DNA of 64,000 nucleotides from Fragum whitleyi (Eukaryota; Mollusca; Bivalvia; Cardiida; Cardiidae). Position numbers and translations under genes: made by a program. The stretch is from NCBI GenBank assembly GCA_948146395.1, contig OX411544.1, positions 35,298,457-35,362,456 on the forward strand. The letters are read 5' to 3'. The notes beneath the pieces were generated by a model, which worked only from the letters and a program-made list of their open reading frames with translations, was not told the origin of the DNA and searched no databases. This document shows, piece by piece, positions 1 through 12,582 of the stretch. Positions within the stretch are counted from its first letter, which is position 1. Each line of letters opens with the position of its first letter.

Positions 1-335
1 TGCTAGATGGGTCACAAATACACAGCAATATTTAATATTCAGCATTTTTTTTTTCTCACATTTTTCACAAATTTATATTTCTACAGAAGTCTTTACACAA
101 AAGATCTTTGAGGGATGGGTCAAGGCAACATTAGGTCCCAATTAACCCTTCTAAGGCTGTTCAGGGCTTACTCCTGCTGTATATTAAGCTTAGGCGTAGA
201 GTAGAGACTTAGATCAACCTACACAGACTTGCAGTCTGATCTTAGCATGTAATGTCTGCGTTCTACAACATTATACTTGGAAATCTTAGCCAGATTGCTC
301 TTAATATCCCTTATAATGTCAATTTATTTGATTTG

Positions 336-500
336 TTTGTATGGTGTTTTTTTTTAACAACCTTCCAGATTATCGTAGCAGCTAGAGCACTTTACCATTG
401 ATTCCTGGTATTTTTCACACACCAGGAATAACATTAATTTCCTAGCCTCCAGCTGCTACCCCACTTAGGTTTACGATTATCCATCAATTAGTTGGAGATA
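336..500 (-). mobile_element. SINE body fragment lacking the tRNA head
   Basis: GCAGCTAGAGCACTTTACCA TTGATTCCTGG, CCTAGCCTCCAGCTGCTAC and TAGGTTTACGATTATC match the SINE body. Confidence 0.7.
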
Positions 501-552
501 AACTTTGGAAAGGATACATGCAGCCATGAAGATTGGGAATTATCAATGTATT

Positions 553-785
553 AGCCTGTGTGTGACATTTCCAACAATTACAAATGTGCCCCAAGCAAAG
601 ACTCTGGCAGATGCACAGGCCGACCAGGGACTTCACTTTTCATCTTGTAGAAAGGTAAGGACCAAAAGTGATTTTAGAAAGTCAGCAAACTTAAATTATG
701 TATACTACATGGCAGTCAAGGCTGGTTAATGTTGGCACTTCACACACATGTCAGATTGTTGGAAATGTCATGCACAGGCTCATAT
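553..785. mobile_element. Type H MITE (AGCCTGTGTGTGACATTTCC ends)
   Basis: AGCCTGTGTGTGACATTTCC AACAATT at the left and ATTGTTGGAAATGTCATGCA CAGGCTCAT at the right. The frame through it is non-coding. Confidence 0.78.
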
Positions 786-838
786 TTGAAACAAAATTCA
801 AACTCAGCAAAATAAAGATAAACAAATAATCAACACTA

Positions 839-1945
839 GAAAGCCATGAATGGCTTGAGTCGCTCCACAGGCTTGAAATTCTTGAAATAGCAAATCTAAG
901 GTTTGACTAGATTTTAAGATAATTGGGTTCTACTGATGTTGAAATGATTTTCAAAGTTTCCACTATATAAAATATTGATAAATGACCTCTGCTCATAAAA
1001 GACATATTTTTCATCCAATGACAATAATTTTTCGCTGCATGAAAAAAAGTTCACCCAAGGATCATTCCAGTGAAATAAGGTTGATATCCATCAATTACAT
1101 TCTGTGAAAGTGATTTTTAAAGTTTCCACTATATAACATAAAGAGAAATGACCTCCGCCAATAAAATACATATTTTCCATCCGATCACAATTATTTTTGG
1201 TAGACTGATAAAGGTTCACTCAAGGATCATTCCAGTGAAATTTTGTTGGTATCCATCAATTATGTTCTGAGAAAATGATTTTCAAAGTTTCCACTATATA
1301 ACATATAGAGAAATGACCTCCGCCCATAAAAGACATATTTTTCATCCCATCACATTAATCTTTGGTAGACTGATAAAGGGTCACCCAAGGATCATTCCAG
1401 TGAAATTTGGTTGATATCCATCAATTACATTCTGAGAAAATGATTTTCAAAGTTTCCACTATATAACATATCGATGGCTCAGCGCGAAACAGTTGTAACT
1501 GCCTATACAATAATAGGCAGTTACAACTGTTTCACGCTGAGCCATCGATATAGAGAAATGACCTCCGCCCATAAAATGCATATTTTTTATCCGATCACAA
1601 TACCTTTTGGTAGACTGATAAAGGGTCACCCAAGGATCATTCATGTAAAATTTAATTGGTATCCATCAATTAAGTTCTGAAAAAATTCACTTTTTACCAT
1701 ATTTGGAAATTAGCCACGCCCATTAAATCCATGTTTTTCATTGGATCAAAATTTCTTGAACAACTTTGAAAGAGGGTCACACAAGGATCATTCCTGTGAA
1801 GTTTGGTTGAAATTCATTCAGTAGTTTCTGAGGAGAAGATTTTTAAAGAAAAAGTTTACGACCGGACGCACGCACGCACAGACGCACGACGGACACAACG
1901 CCATGACAATAGCCCCAGTGGCTTTCAGCCAGTGGAGCTAAAAAC
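839..1945 (+). repeat. Dispersed element with internal ~150-bp tandem units, type A copy 1
   Basis: Starts AAGCCATGAATGGCTTGAG, ends in a GACGCACGACGGACAC tract then GGCTTTCAGCCAGTGGAGCT. Interior is repeated units around AAAGTTTCCACTATATAACA TATAGAGAAATGACCTCCGC and GGGTCACCCAAGGATCATTC. GCTCCAC near the start and GTGGAGC at the end form short inverted ends. Non-coding. Confidence 0.8.
1472..1547. repeat. 76-bp palindromic element, family P1 (best copy)
   Basis: Arms CGATGGCTCAGCGCGAAACA... and ...TGTTTCACGCTGAGCCATCG are nearly perfect complements around a loop of about 8 nt (GCCTATACAATAATAGGC centre). It interrupts one unit of the tandem element at 839-1945. Sister units read AACATATAGAGAAATG while this one reads AACATAT[element]ATATAGAG, so the target duplication is at most ATAT (perhaps just TA/AT). 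Confidence 0.85.
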
Positions 1946-1950
1946 CAGCC

Positions 1951-2078
1951 CTACATTCAGGCTGATAAAACAGTGCAAACTGTTTGCAAATTATTCCCCA
2001 CTTTGCACATGCAAGTGCACATGCAAAGTGGGGTATAATTTGCAAATAGTTTGCACCATTTGTCATCGTGAACACTGG
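1951..2078. repeat. Long palindrome, family P2 (SAMD4 3' intron)
   Basis: CAGTGCAAACTGTTTGCAAA ... CCCCACTTTGCACATG then CAAGTG then the near-perfect reverse complement to TTTGCAAATAGTTTGCACC. The outer ends TTCAGG/GTGAAC match the copies near 36.8 and 60.5 kb. It begins 26 nt after the SAMD4 exon 7 donor. Confidence 0.85.
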
Positions 2079-2104
2079 GCATTTGAAAAATCGGTAATAC
2101 ATAC

Positions 2105-2193
2105 CATATGATTGATACATTTGTCAATCAGTTGTAGGTACATAGTCAGACCTTCATCATCATAGGAACTGGCAAGCATCAATTGGGAATACA
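2105..2193 (-). CDS. SAMD4: SAMD4 coding exon 7: start of PHAT-like region
   Basis: 89 nt completing codon V and encoding [20 protein letters not shown] and LIDKCINHM. Acceptor TTTTTACAG, donor CATATG|GTATGT, phases 1 and 0. The vertebrate counterpart reads VCTQLLVSRPDEENI.SYLQLI.KC. The exon expected next (containing the QKKRLLSWK-like motif) is not present in 1-2104. A ~128-bp palindrome lies 26 nt past the donor. Confidence 0.9.
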
Positions 2194-5100
2194 CTGTAAA
2201 AATAGGAAATCAATTAGAATCCAATATCACAAAAAGTATATTTAAGGGAATCAAATATCAAGATGACCATGAAGGTCCTAAATCACTCCCCTGAGTAAGT
2301 CAACTCATAACTTATCCTGGTTTTAAGTAACGCAAATTGTTTTGAATTACATTAAGCATGGTTTTGAAAGAGGCAAGACTATAAATTCCTCCTTTTTAAT
2401 TTGATTTTTTTTTAATTTTCTTGAAGTTTCAGCCTTCCTGTTGTAATGGCAACCAGAGTTAAGGATGGAATTAAAGAACATTAACATCTCTACCAAGTTT
2501 GATCAATTTTCGGCCTTTCCATTTAAGGAAAACCTGAGTTTTCGATAGAATAAAATTCTTTTAACAACATGGGCAGAGCTTCACACAAGTAACATCCATA
2601 CCAAGTTTCAGCTTGATTGGCACAGTGATTTAAGAGGAGAAGAATTTTTTCTAAGAATTTCATCACTTTGGCTTTTCTATTAAATTTGAATTGTCTTGAT
2701 AAGGTAATTCTGATGAAAACCAACAATAAAGAAGTAAAGTTAAGTATCATTATAAATTTCTTGAATCTGAATTAATATCACCAGAGACAGTACTCAGTGA
2801 GTATCCACAATATAGGGTATGCTGATGTATTACCGAAATGTATTAACTTAAAATATCAAAATACCCCCTCTATCTTTTGCTTTGAAAACCAAGGAAAACT
2901 TTCCTACCTTTGGTCATCAACCTTGTCAACTGGCCAGGCAGATCTCCCTCCTGAATGGTGTTCTCTACCTCTGCCCCGCCCTCAGGGGAGGTGGGCGTGC
3001 CCTTCAGATCTGACCCCCTGGGAGTGAAGGCCTTTATAGGTGTGTTGAGCATCAGTTTCATCTCTTCTATACAGTTTTTCAGGGAACCTCCTTCCAGGAT
3101 ATCCTGAAAAAGTGGAATGGTTAATCAGAGAGCTCCCAATGGGGGAGGGGGATTTTAAACCAAGCTGTGAAAATTCTATGTCTGTCTTTCAAAGCCTATT
3201 TGTCGTTACTAACTGTAAAGTCTTCTTAAAGAAACTTCGATTGATATTTACAACATAGGATTTCAAAAAGACATAACATGTTAAGAGTATAATTACCCCT
3301 TCTTATCTCGCACATAGTCATTGCATACTATAATCGGAATATTCTTCTTTTCATTCTCTTTAATAAAACTATTTCACTAGTTATGGGCATTTCATACAAG
3401 TTGTGTGAAATAACATCCTTCTGTTGGCCCATCCAACAGATGGGGGTGGGGGTGTTGAACAATGGGTAAAACCTCTCTTAGCTTTCTAAAGCCGTTTCTC
3501 ACATCAGTTTGTTTTTTTGTTTGAATAGGGTTTATCGACACTTTTAGCAATGTTTCAATTATATCCCAGTGGCTGGAGCACCTAACAATGGCTTCCTGGC
3601 AATTATCATACCAGTACCATCATAATATCCTTTCCTATCCTCCAGCAGGTATCTCACATAGGTCTGTGATTAGAAAGGACAGAAAAGATGAGTGCTGCCA
3701 TTGGGGATTGAACCCGTGACCTCTAGAAAGTGAGTCTAATGCGCTATCTACTGCGCTTTTCTTATATCAGTTGAGCAAAATACAATTCGTGCCAATATTT
3801 CATTTAAGTAAAATTTGATGGCTCATTGTGAAACAGTTGTAACTGCTTAAACAGAGTCACAAAAAGTTCAGATTGATTGATTGATTGGGGTTTTACACCC
3901 CTTTCAACATTTTTTCAGTTATATCGCGGTGGCTTGAGTACCTTACAATAGTCTCTAGACCTCTAGATTAACAGTCCGATGCGCTACCAACTGTGCTATG
4001 ACGGCGGCTCACAAAAAGTTCAGAACTACAAAGAAATTAAACAAGACTAATGACTTGCCTGATTCAATGTAAACAGAAACCAGTTTACCTTTTCTAAAGT
4101 CTTCAGGACACCTTGTCTTTCCTGTAGTTTTTTAATACACAAAATAATCTTGTTTCTAGCACCTTTGGTAATTTCCTGGAAAAAAAAAAGAATGAACATA
4201 TAAATATCAAACATATAAACAAAACAACAAAAAAAACCAAAAAACTGTTTGACCTAGTTTTTAATCATTTCTTAGATATAAAGGATAGCAATTATAACTT
4301 ATAAACACATTTTTCACAGTGTTTATTGGAGTATAAAGTGCAATTGCCTAATTACACAGCTTTAGAATAAGGCAAATGCACTTAATACTCCAATAAACAG
4401 AGTTTAAAATACACTCATCCCTATTTCATGCTCCCATCTATTTGTTTGGGTATGGGGTGGATAAGAAAAGAGATTGAATTGAATAACTGGAATCTTTACA
4501 AAGTGTTCTTTTAATACACAGTGTCTTAAGCATAAATGTAAGAAAACCTCGTGTGACCAAACACACTAAATGGGAACATCTGGATAGTGCATAAAGTCAG
4601 ACTGCCAATATTGCACTACTTTACTAGGGTAGTCATTTTCCTTATCATGGGTTTGGAGCAAGACTGTAGTAAGTGTATTGTCTTGCACCGAACTCTCATT
4701 ATGTTCTGAATCTAGAATGACTTAACTACCTTACTGTGCACTTTTTTTTGAAAAACAAACTCTGGTTGGCCTCCCCTGGAACCAATTTATCAAATATTTA
4801 AGAAAGGAAGATAGTTTTTGTTGATTTCACTGAGGTATGTAACTAACAAGAGGCCCAAGAGGGCCTGTATCGCTCCACTGGCTTTATAATCTTTAGGCTT
4901 TCATTAAATAAAGCTTACTTTAAATGAATACATTGACACTCCAAAATCTCCTAAGACTATTTAATAATGATTAACTGGTTCTGGTCCATACTGCACCAAA
5001 ATACTCAATCATAATGAACCTGCAACCCTTGACCCATCTTATTAAAACCTAAGGTTCAGAAAGAGATGTCGTTCAAAGATTTCGGGCTCAAAATAGGCCC

Positions 5101-8100
5101 CACCTGCCATGCCCATATTTGTGGACCAAACAAAATTTCTTGAACAATTTAAGTAAAGGGTCACCCAAGGAACATTCTGTTAAAGTTTCATTGAAATCGG
5201 CACAGTGGTTCAGGAGTAGATGTCTTTCAAAGATTTCGGGCTCAAAAATAAGCCCCGCCCTGCCACACCCATATTTATGAGCCAATCAGAATTTCTTGAA
5301 CAATTTAAGTAAAGGGTCATCCAAGGAACATCCATGCTAAGTTTCATTGAAATCAGCCCAACGGTTTGGGAGGAGAAATTTTTTTTAAGATTTCATAGTG
5401 AAACAAGAGGCCCAAGAGGGCTCCACTTTCTTTGAATGAAAACAACACTTTGAAATCTCTTAAGACCTACTTTATATTAATTAACTGGGTATGGCTCACA
5501 TTGCACCAAAATTCTAAAGTTTCATTGAAATTGGCCCAACCTTCATCAGGAGATGTAGTTCAAAGATTTCGGGCTCAAAATAAGCCACACCCTCACATGC
5601 CAATATTTAAGGGCTAATTAATATTTCGCATACAATTTTTGAAAGGGTCACAGAAGGAACATTCTGGTAAAATTTCATTGAAATCAGCCCAGTGATTCAG
5701 GAGGAGATGTCCTTCAAAGAATTCGGGCTCAAAATAAGCCCCACCCTGACACACCCATGTTTATGGGCCTATCAAAATTTTGAGAGCAACTTTTGGAAAG
5801 GGTCTCCCAAGGAACATTCTGGTAAAGTTTCATTGAAATCGGCCCAATGGTTAAGGAGGAAATGTTGTTCAAAGATTTCGTGCTCAGATAAGCCCCACCC
5901 TGCCACGCCCATATTTGGGGGCCAATCAAAATTTCAGGAACAATTTATGAAAAGGATTAACCCAGGAACATTTTGGTAAAGTATGGTTGAAATCGGCCCA
6001 GTGGTTCAGGAGGAGATGTCATTCAAAGATTTTGGGCTCAAAATAAACCCCGCCCTGCCACGCCCATATTTGGGGGTCAATCAAAATTTCTTGAACAATT
6101 AAGGTAAAGGGTCAACCCAGGAACATTTTGATAAAGTTTGGTTGAAATCAGCCCAGTGGTTCAGGAGGAGATGTCATTCAAAGATTTTGGGCTCAAAATA
6201 AGCCCCGCCCTGCCACTCCAACATTTGGGGGTCAATCAAAATTTCTTGAACAATTTAGGTAAAGGGTCACCCAAGGAACATCCATGCCAAGTTTCATTGA
6301 AATTGGCCCAACAGTTTGGGAGAAGATTTTTAAAGATTTCAAAGTGAAAAAATGCCACGCCCTGCCACGCCCATATTTGGGGGTTAATCAAAATTTCTTT
6401 ACCAATTTTAAAAGAGGGTCACCCAAGGAACATTTCTACCAAGTTTCATCAAAATCCGCCCATAGGTTTTGGAGGAGAAGATATTTAAAGAAAAGAACAG
6501 ACGCACGCACGGACGGACGGACATAGCACGACGGACACACCGCCATGACAATAGCTCGCTGGCCTTCGGCCAGTGGAGCTAAAAATGACATGCCCTGCCA
6601 TATTTGGGGGCCAATCAAAATTCTTTGAACAATTTAAGAAGAGGACCACCCAAGGATCATTTCTACCAAGTTTCATTAAAATCCGCCCATTGGTTTGGGA
6701 GGAGAAGATGTTTAAAGAAAAAGTTTACGCACGGACGCACGGACGGACAGACGCACGACGGACACTCCGCCATGACAATAGCTCGCTGGCCTTCGGCCAG
6801 TGGAGCTAAAAACCTCATCACACTGTATGAATACACAAAGCAGATTCATACATGAGTGTAATAAGGCTTTTAGTTTCATTCTTCTATGAAATCAACAATA
6901 ACTCTCTTCATATCTTATAATAATCTAATTTCTTGAAGCAAAAGATTTCTTATAACAATTATTTTTTGCGGAAGCTTACAAAATAGCTGTTTACTCAAAA
7001 TAATATGATAATTTTCAGCTAATCAGAAAACATGAATCTTGGTGGACACAACTAAGATTAAATAATTTATACAAGATGGTCCCTTTTCATATAATGGGCC
7101 ACAAATTGATGGCTCAGCACGAAACAGTTGTAACTGCCTATATGTTTATAGGCAGTTACAACTGTTTCGGGTGTGCCATCGAAATGTGAATTATTTTTTT
7201 TTACCTGTTTTTCAAGCCATTCATCTGTGATTTCAAACATCTCATCGTAAGTCATTTGTTGAAATAAATAAGCATACTTGTGAAGTCTAAGGCTCTTTAA
7301 CCACAGAGGAACATCTAAAAGTTAAACAGAAGACTTAATACAGTACAATCTATTTTTTTTATCTGGAAACAAAGCCTGTTGTATCTGATAGATCAATAAA
7401 GACAAAGAGGTTGGGAAGAAAAATATCAGACCACTTCACATACTTAAGCCAGATAATTTCATGATTAATGTCTGCCCTCTAATGTAACCACAAGACACAT
7501 TTAAGATGAAAATATTATTCAGTATCTCAACCAATTCTTAGACATGTCAAATTTCAGACAAATTGTAGACCACAACACAAAACAGGGGCCTTTTAGAATT
7601 TTCAGACTTACTCTATATTTTCGTATGAAGAATACCAGTGGAAAGTTAAAAATCATCTTCACCAAGCAATGAGTTTTAATTTCACATGTTTTTAGATTAT
7701 TCAATAATTAATATTGTCTTACAAAAATGTGGATTTTAGTTCGCCTGAAAATTATTCATAACTCAATGAACAAGATTTTATCACCTGGTTATTTTTTATG
7801 CAGGGTCCAAAAAACTGTTGAAAATAACAAAATTCTTACTTTTACAACTAGATGATATCAAATTAAAAGAAATTGGGTTTTTTTTGTACTCACTTAGGTA
7901 TGAATCTACTTATAATCAGTATGAATCTGCATCACATATTCATGAGATAACAAAGTGTTTGGATTTTTTAGAGGCATTTTTAACCATTGACATGCTGAAA
8001 TAGAAATCTCGTCAAAATTGGGTTAAAATCAAAGTGCCGAGAAAAATGGAAGCATTAATAGTGAGTCAGTATTTAATTTGAAAATAACTATTTTAAACTT

Positions 8101-11100
8101 TTCTGGTTCAAAAGAAAATAAGGAAAAAAGAGAATAGATAAAATTTTCAAAAGCATTGCTTTTAAAGAAGAAAATGCTGGGTTCCAGCATTTTCTTCATA
8201 AAAAGCAATGCTTCTGCTCAAGATCAGTGAAACAAACAGAAGGCTAGTTTAACTCTTATGTTAAATACCATTCCAAGACTTGTTCTGGATTTACTTGTCT
8301 ACGGACAAGCGGCAAAGAAAAATATACTTGTCTGTAGGTAGAAAAGCCAGGGTTCCCACGCTTCAACAGTTCCAAAATTCCGACTTTTCCCTGACATTTC
8401 CCTGACAAGAAAGTGATTTTCCCTGACATTTTGGACGTTTCGGCACATGTATTTCTATTCATTTACAATTTTGCTAAAGATCTTCAAATGTATTTATGTA
8501 AAATAGCTCTAGAAATATTCCTTTTAATCTCCCTATCTTGAGCACTATAGAGTAAATAGATAATAATACATTTTCTTAATTCAAGTTTGCTTGCGTATGG
8601 TTTAAAAGCCTCTTTTTAAACTAATTCATATATAGCACAAGGGCTCAAAATCTAACCATTTATGGTACTTGTCTAGCCATTATAAATATGACGTCCTATA
8701 CGAAACATCAAGCTGCACATCCCACATGGGTAACTATTCACCAATTTGTGAGACACACTTCAATCTTGTCAAAAGAATGTTAGCAGCTGTAGGGGTCAAA
8801 CTTCTGATCAAAAGTTGAGCAGTCCTAAACTCACTTGTTGCATGAGGGAATGCATGTTTAATAAAGAGGCCCTATGAGAGGCAGAGATTCTCTCCTACCT
8901 CCCTTGAAATAAGAAGGCTTTAGGGTGTAGGGTTTGTACAAGACAATCGGTTTATGTAGTAGGAATCTAATACTTTGTTATAGCTCAAAAGTAAAGAGCA
9001 ATACTATGAGAGAGAAAACCTAAAAACCTAAAACAAAAATCTTTCATGTAATGAATACTTTCATTGACCATAAAGAATATAATCATGTAATCTTACAAGG
9101 CATGTTGGGGTGAAAGTAATTATCATCTAAGCAATTCAAGAACCACCGAAACAGGATCTTTTAGTTTAGATTTGATAAGTTCTTTTCAATGATGATGGTC
9201 CAGTCTGAAGCTAACAAACCTAATCTTTGCAACATAACCACTATGGGAAATGTGACCAACATCTTTTTAAGATATGTTGATACCATTAGACAGATTTGCA
9301 GAAAAAAATAAAGCTTGTTCACAACTAAAAAAGCCATGAATGGCTTGAGTTGCTTGACAGGCGTGAAATTCTTGTAATAGCAAATCAAAGTTTAAACCAG
9401 ATTTTTAGATATTTTGGGTTCTACTGAGGTTGAAAATGATTTTCAAAGTTTCCACTATATAACAAATAGAGAAATAGCCTTGGCCCATAAAATACATATT
9501 TTCATCAAATCACAATAAATTTTGCTGCATGATAATGGGTCGGGATCATACCAATGAAGTTTGATTGATATCCATCAATTACATTCTGAGAAAATGATTA
9601 TAGAAGTTTCCACTATTTAACATATAAAGAAATGACCTCCCCCGATAAAATGCATAACTTTCATCTGATCACAATAATTTTTAGTAGACTGATAAAAGGT
9701 CACTCAAAGATCATTCCAGTGAAATTTGGTTGATATACATCAGATAAATTCTGAGAAAATGATTTTAAAGTTTCCACTTTAAAACATATAGAGAATTGAC
9801 CTCCGCCCATAAACTACATATTTTTTATCCAATCACAATAATTTTTGGTAGACTTATAAAGGATCATGCAATCGAGTATCATTCCAGAGAAATTTGGTTG
9901 ATACCCATCTCTTACATTCTGAGAAAATGATATTCAAAGTTTCCACTATATAATGTATAGAAAAATGACCTCCGCCCATAAAATACATATTTTCCATGTG
10001 ATCAAAATAATATTTTGTAGGGTCACCGTAGGATCATTCATGTACAATTTAATTTGTATCCGTCAATTAGAATCTGAGAAAACTCACTTTTTACCATATT
10101 TAGAAATTAGCCACACCCATTAAGTCCATGTTTTTCATTGGATCAAAATTTCATTCATGTCAAGTTTAGTTGAAATTCATTCAGTAGTTTATGAGGAGAA
10201 GATTTCTAAAGAAAAAGTTTACGAGAGGATGGCCTTTGGCCAGGTGAGCTAACCAGAAAGCCATGAATGGCTTGTGTGGCTCCACAGGCTTGAATTTCTT
10301 AAAAAAGCAAATCTAAGTTTTGACTAGATTTTTAGATATTTTGGGTTTTACTGATGTTGAAATGATTTTCAAAGTCTCCAACATTATAAAATATAGGAAA
10401 TGACCTCCGCCCATAAAAGACATATTTTTCATCCAATGACATTAATTTTTGCCTCATGATAATGGATCACCCAAGGATCATACTAATGAAGTTTGATTGA
10501 TATCCATCAGTTACATAAAGTTGAAATGACCTCCACCCATAAAATACACATTTTTCATCCCATCGCAATAATCTTTGGTAGACTGATAAAGGGTCACACA
10601 AGGATCATTCATGTAAAATTTGGTTGATATCTATCAATTAGATTCTGAGAAAATGATTTTCAAAGTTTCCACTATATAACATATAGAGAAATGACCTCCG
10701 CCCATTAAATTTATATTTTAAATCCGATTTCAATAATTTTTTGTAGACTTATAAAGGGTCACCCAAGGATCATTCATGTCAAATTTGGTTGATATCTATC
10801 AGTTAGATTCTGAGAAAATGATTTTCAGTTTCCACTATACAACATAAAGAGAAATGACCTCCGCCCATAAAATACATAATTTTCATCCGATTTCAATAAT
10901 TTTTTGTAGACTGATAAAGGGTCACCCAGGGATCATTCATGTAAAATTTGGTTGATATCTATCTATTAGATTCTGAGAAAGTGATTTTTAAAGTTTCCAC
11001 TATATAACATATAGAGAAATGACCTCCGCCCATAAAATACATAATTTTTATCCGATTTCAAAAATTTTTTGTAGACTGATAAAGGGTCACCCAAGGATCA

Positions 11101-12551
11101 TTCATGTAAAATTTAATTGGTATCCATCAATTAGAACCTGAGAAAAGTCACTTTTTACCATATTTGGAAATTAGCCACGCCCATTAAATCCATGTTTTTC
11201 ATTTGATCAAAATTTCTTGAACAACTTTGAAAGAGGGTCACCCAAGGATCATTCCTGTGAAGTTTAGTTGAAATCCATCCAGTAGTTTCTGAGAAGAAGA
11301 TTTTTAAAGAAAAAGTTTACGACCGCACGCACAGACGCACGACGGACACAACGCCATGACAATAGCCCCAGTGGCTTTCAGCCAGTGGAGCTTATAATAC
11401 CATTAGAATTCAAGATGTGCATAAATTAAAGCATTTGAATAAAGAAGATAAAAGTATCATGTTATTGTATTAATTCATCGATACTCTTAACATGATTCTT
11501 TGAGCCTCAAAACTGGAACTACCTTACAAACAATGATAGATGAAGGAGCTTATGGACATAAATTACTCTAAAATTGATACAGAAATGAGCTTTAAGCCCA
11601 TGTCGCTCAAGTATAAAGTGCCAGCTTACCTCTCATCCCACTCTCCTCCTCCATGAAGGTATTTCTCACCGGTTGTTGAGGTTCATCAGCATGTATATCG
11701 CTACCACTACCTGATGATGCCGTGCTACTTTGAGGCGACAGTGGAGCGTGGTCTGACTGGACCGAACACGGTCGCCCCGCACCCTGAATTAGGTGGGCAT
11801 CATTTGACTTCAGCCAAGCCGAGACATGATTACTGTTAAGTGGTAGCGAGTGTGGTGGTGCGATGGACTGCATGCGTCTAAGCGGAGCATGATGAGCAGG
11901 GGCTTGTTGTTGATGAGCTGTGTGATTATTTACACCTGTATGGATGAAAAAATAACATGGTTGACGGTAAAAAGGAACAAGAGCACCGCCTACGGGTGCC
12001 TACACTCGGCTGTTGAGTGCTGGATGGTGGGAAAAAATGTAAGTCGAAAAAGGGGCATAATTTGTTCAAAATGCATCTATAGTTATCCCCCTTGATAATA
12101 TATGTTGCTCTTTTGATTGTGAACATGTGTGCCAAGTTTCATGTAAATGCTTTCAGTAGAACCAGAGATATCACAAAATGTCAAAGTTTTCGCACGACAA
12201 TGACAATGACAACACGGAGGCTATAGCAATACCTCGGGTTTTCTCCGAAAGCATCCGAGCTAAAAATGCATATTGTGAATGTTCAGTATCCACTAAGCAG
12301 GATTCCACACTAAGGGGAGTCTGAAATCCCTTGTTTATCAATTGGGACTCCTTCATTTTGCAAGTATCGAGTCCAATGGACACCTTGGAATTGTATCAGA
12401 ATAAATGCACTGGCAGTTTCCTTTTAAATCCTTATAAAACTGTAGATCTTTTCACTACAAAAGATGTTGAAGATAATATTTTGTTTGAATCTTGTAGTAT
12501 TTGAAACAAACCATCTTATTTTCTTTTCTCTTTTCTTTCTTTTTTTTTTTT

Positions 12552-12582
<31 letters not shown>

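Noticed and set aside
505..729. 74-codon frame at the left edge
   Set aside because: Covers a type H MITE and continues into its inverted end.
1459..1680. Two overlapping short frames on opposite strands with similar peptides
   Set aside because: They are mirror translations of the P1 palindrome, not genes.
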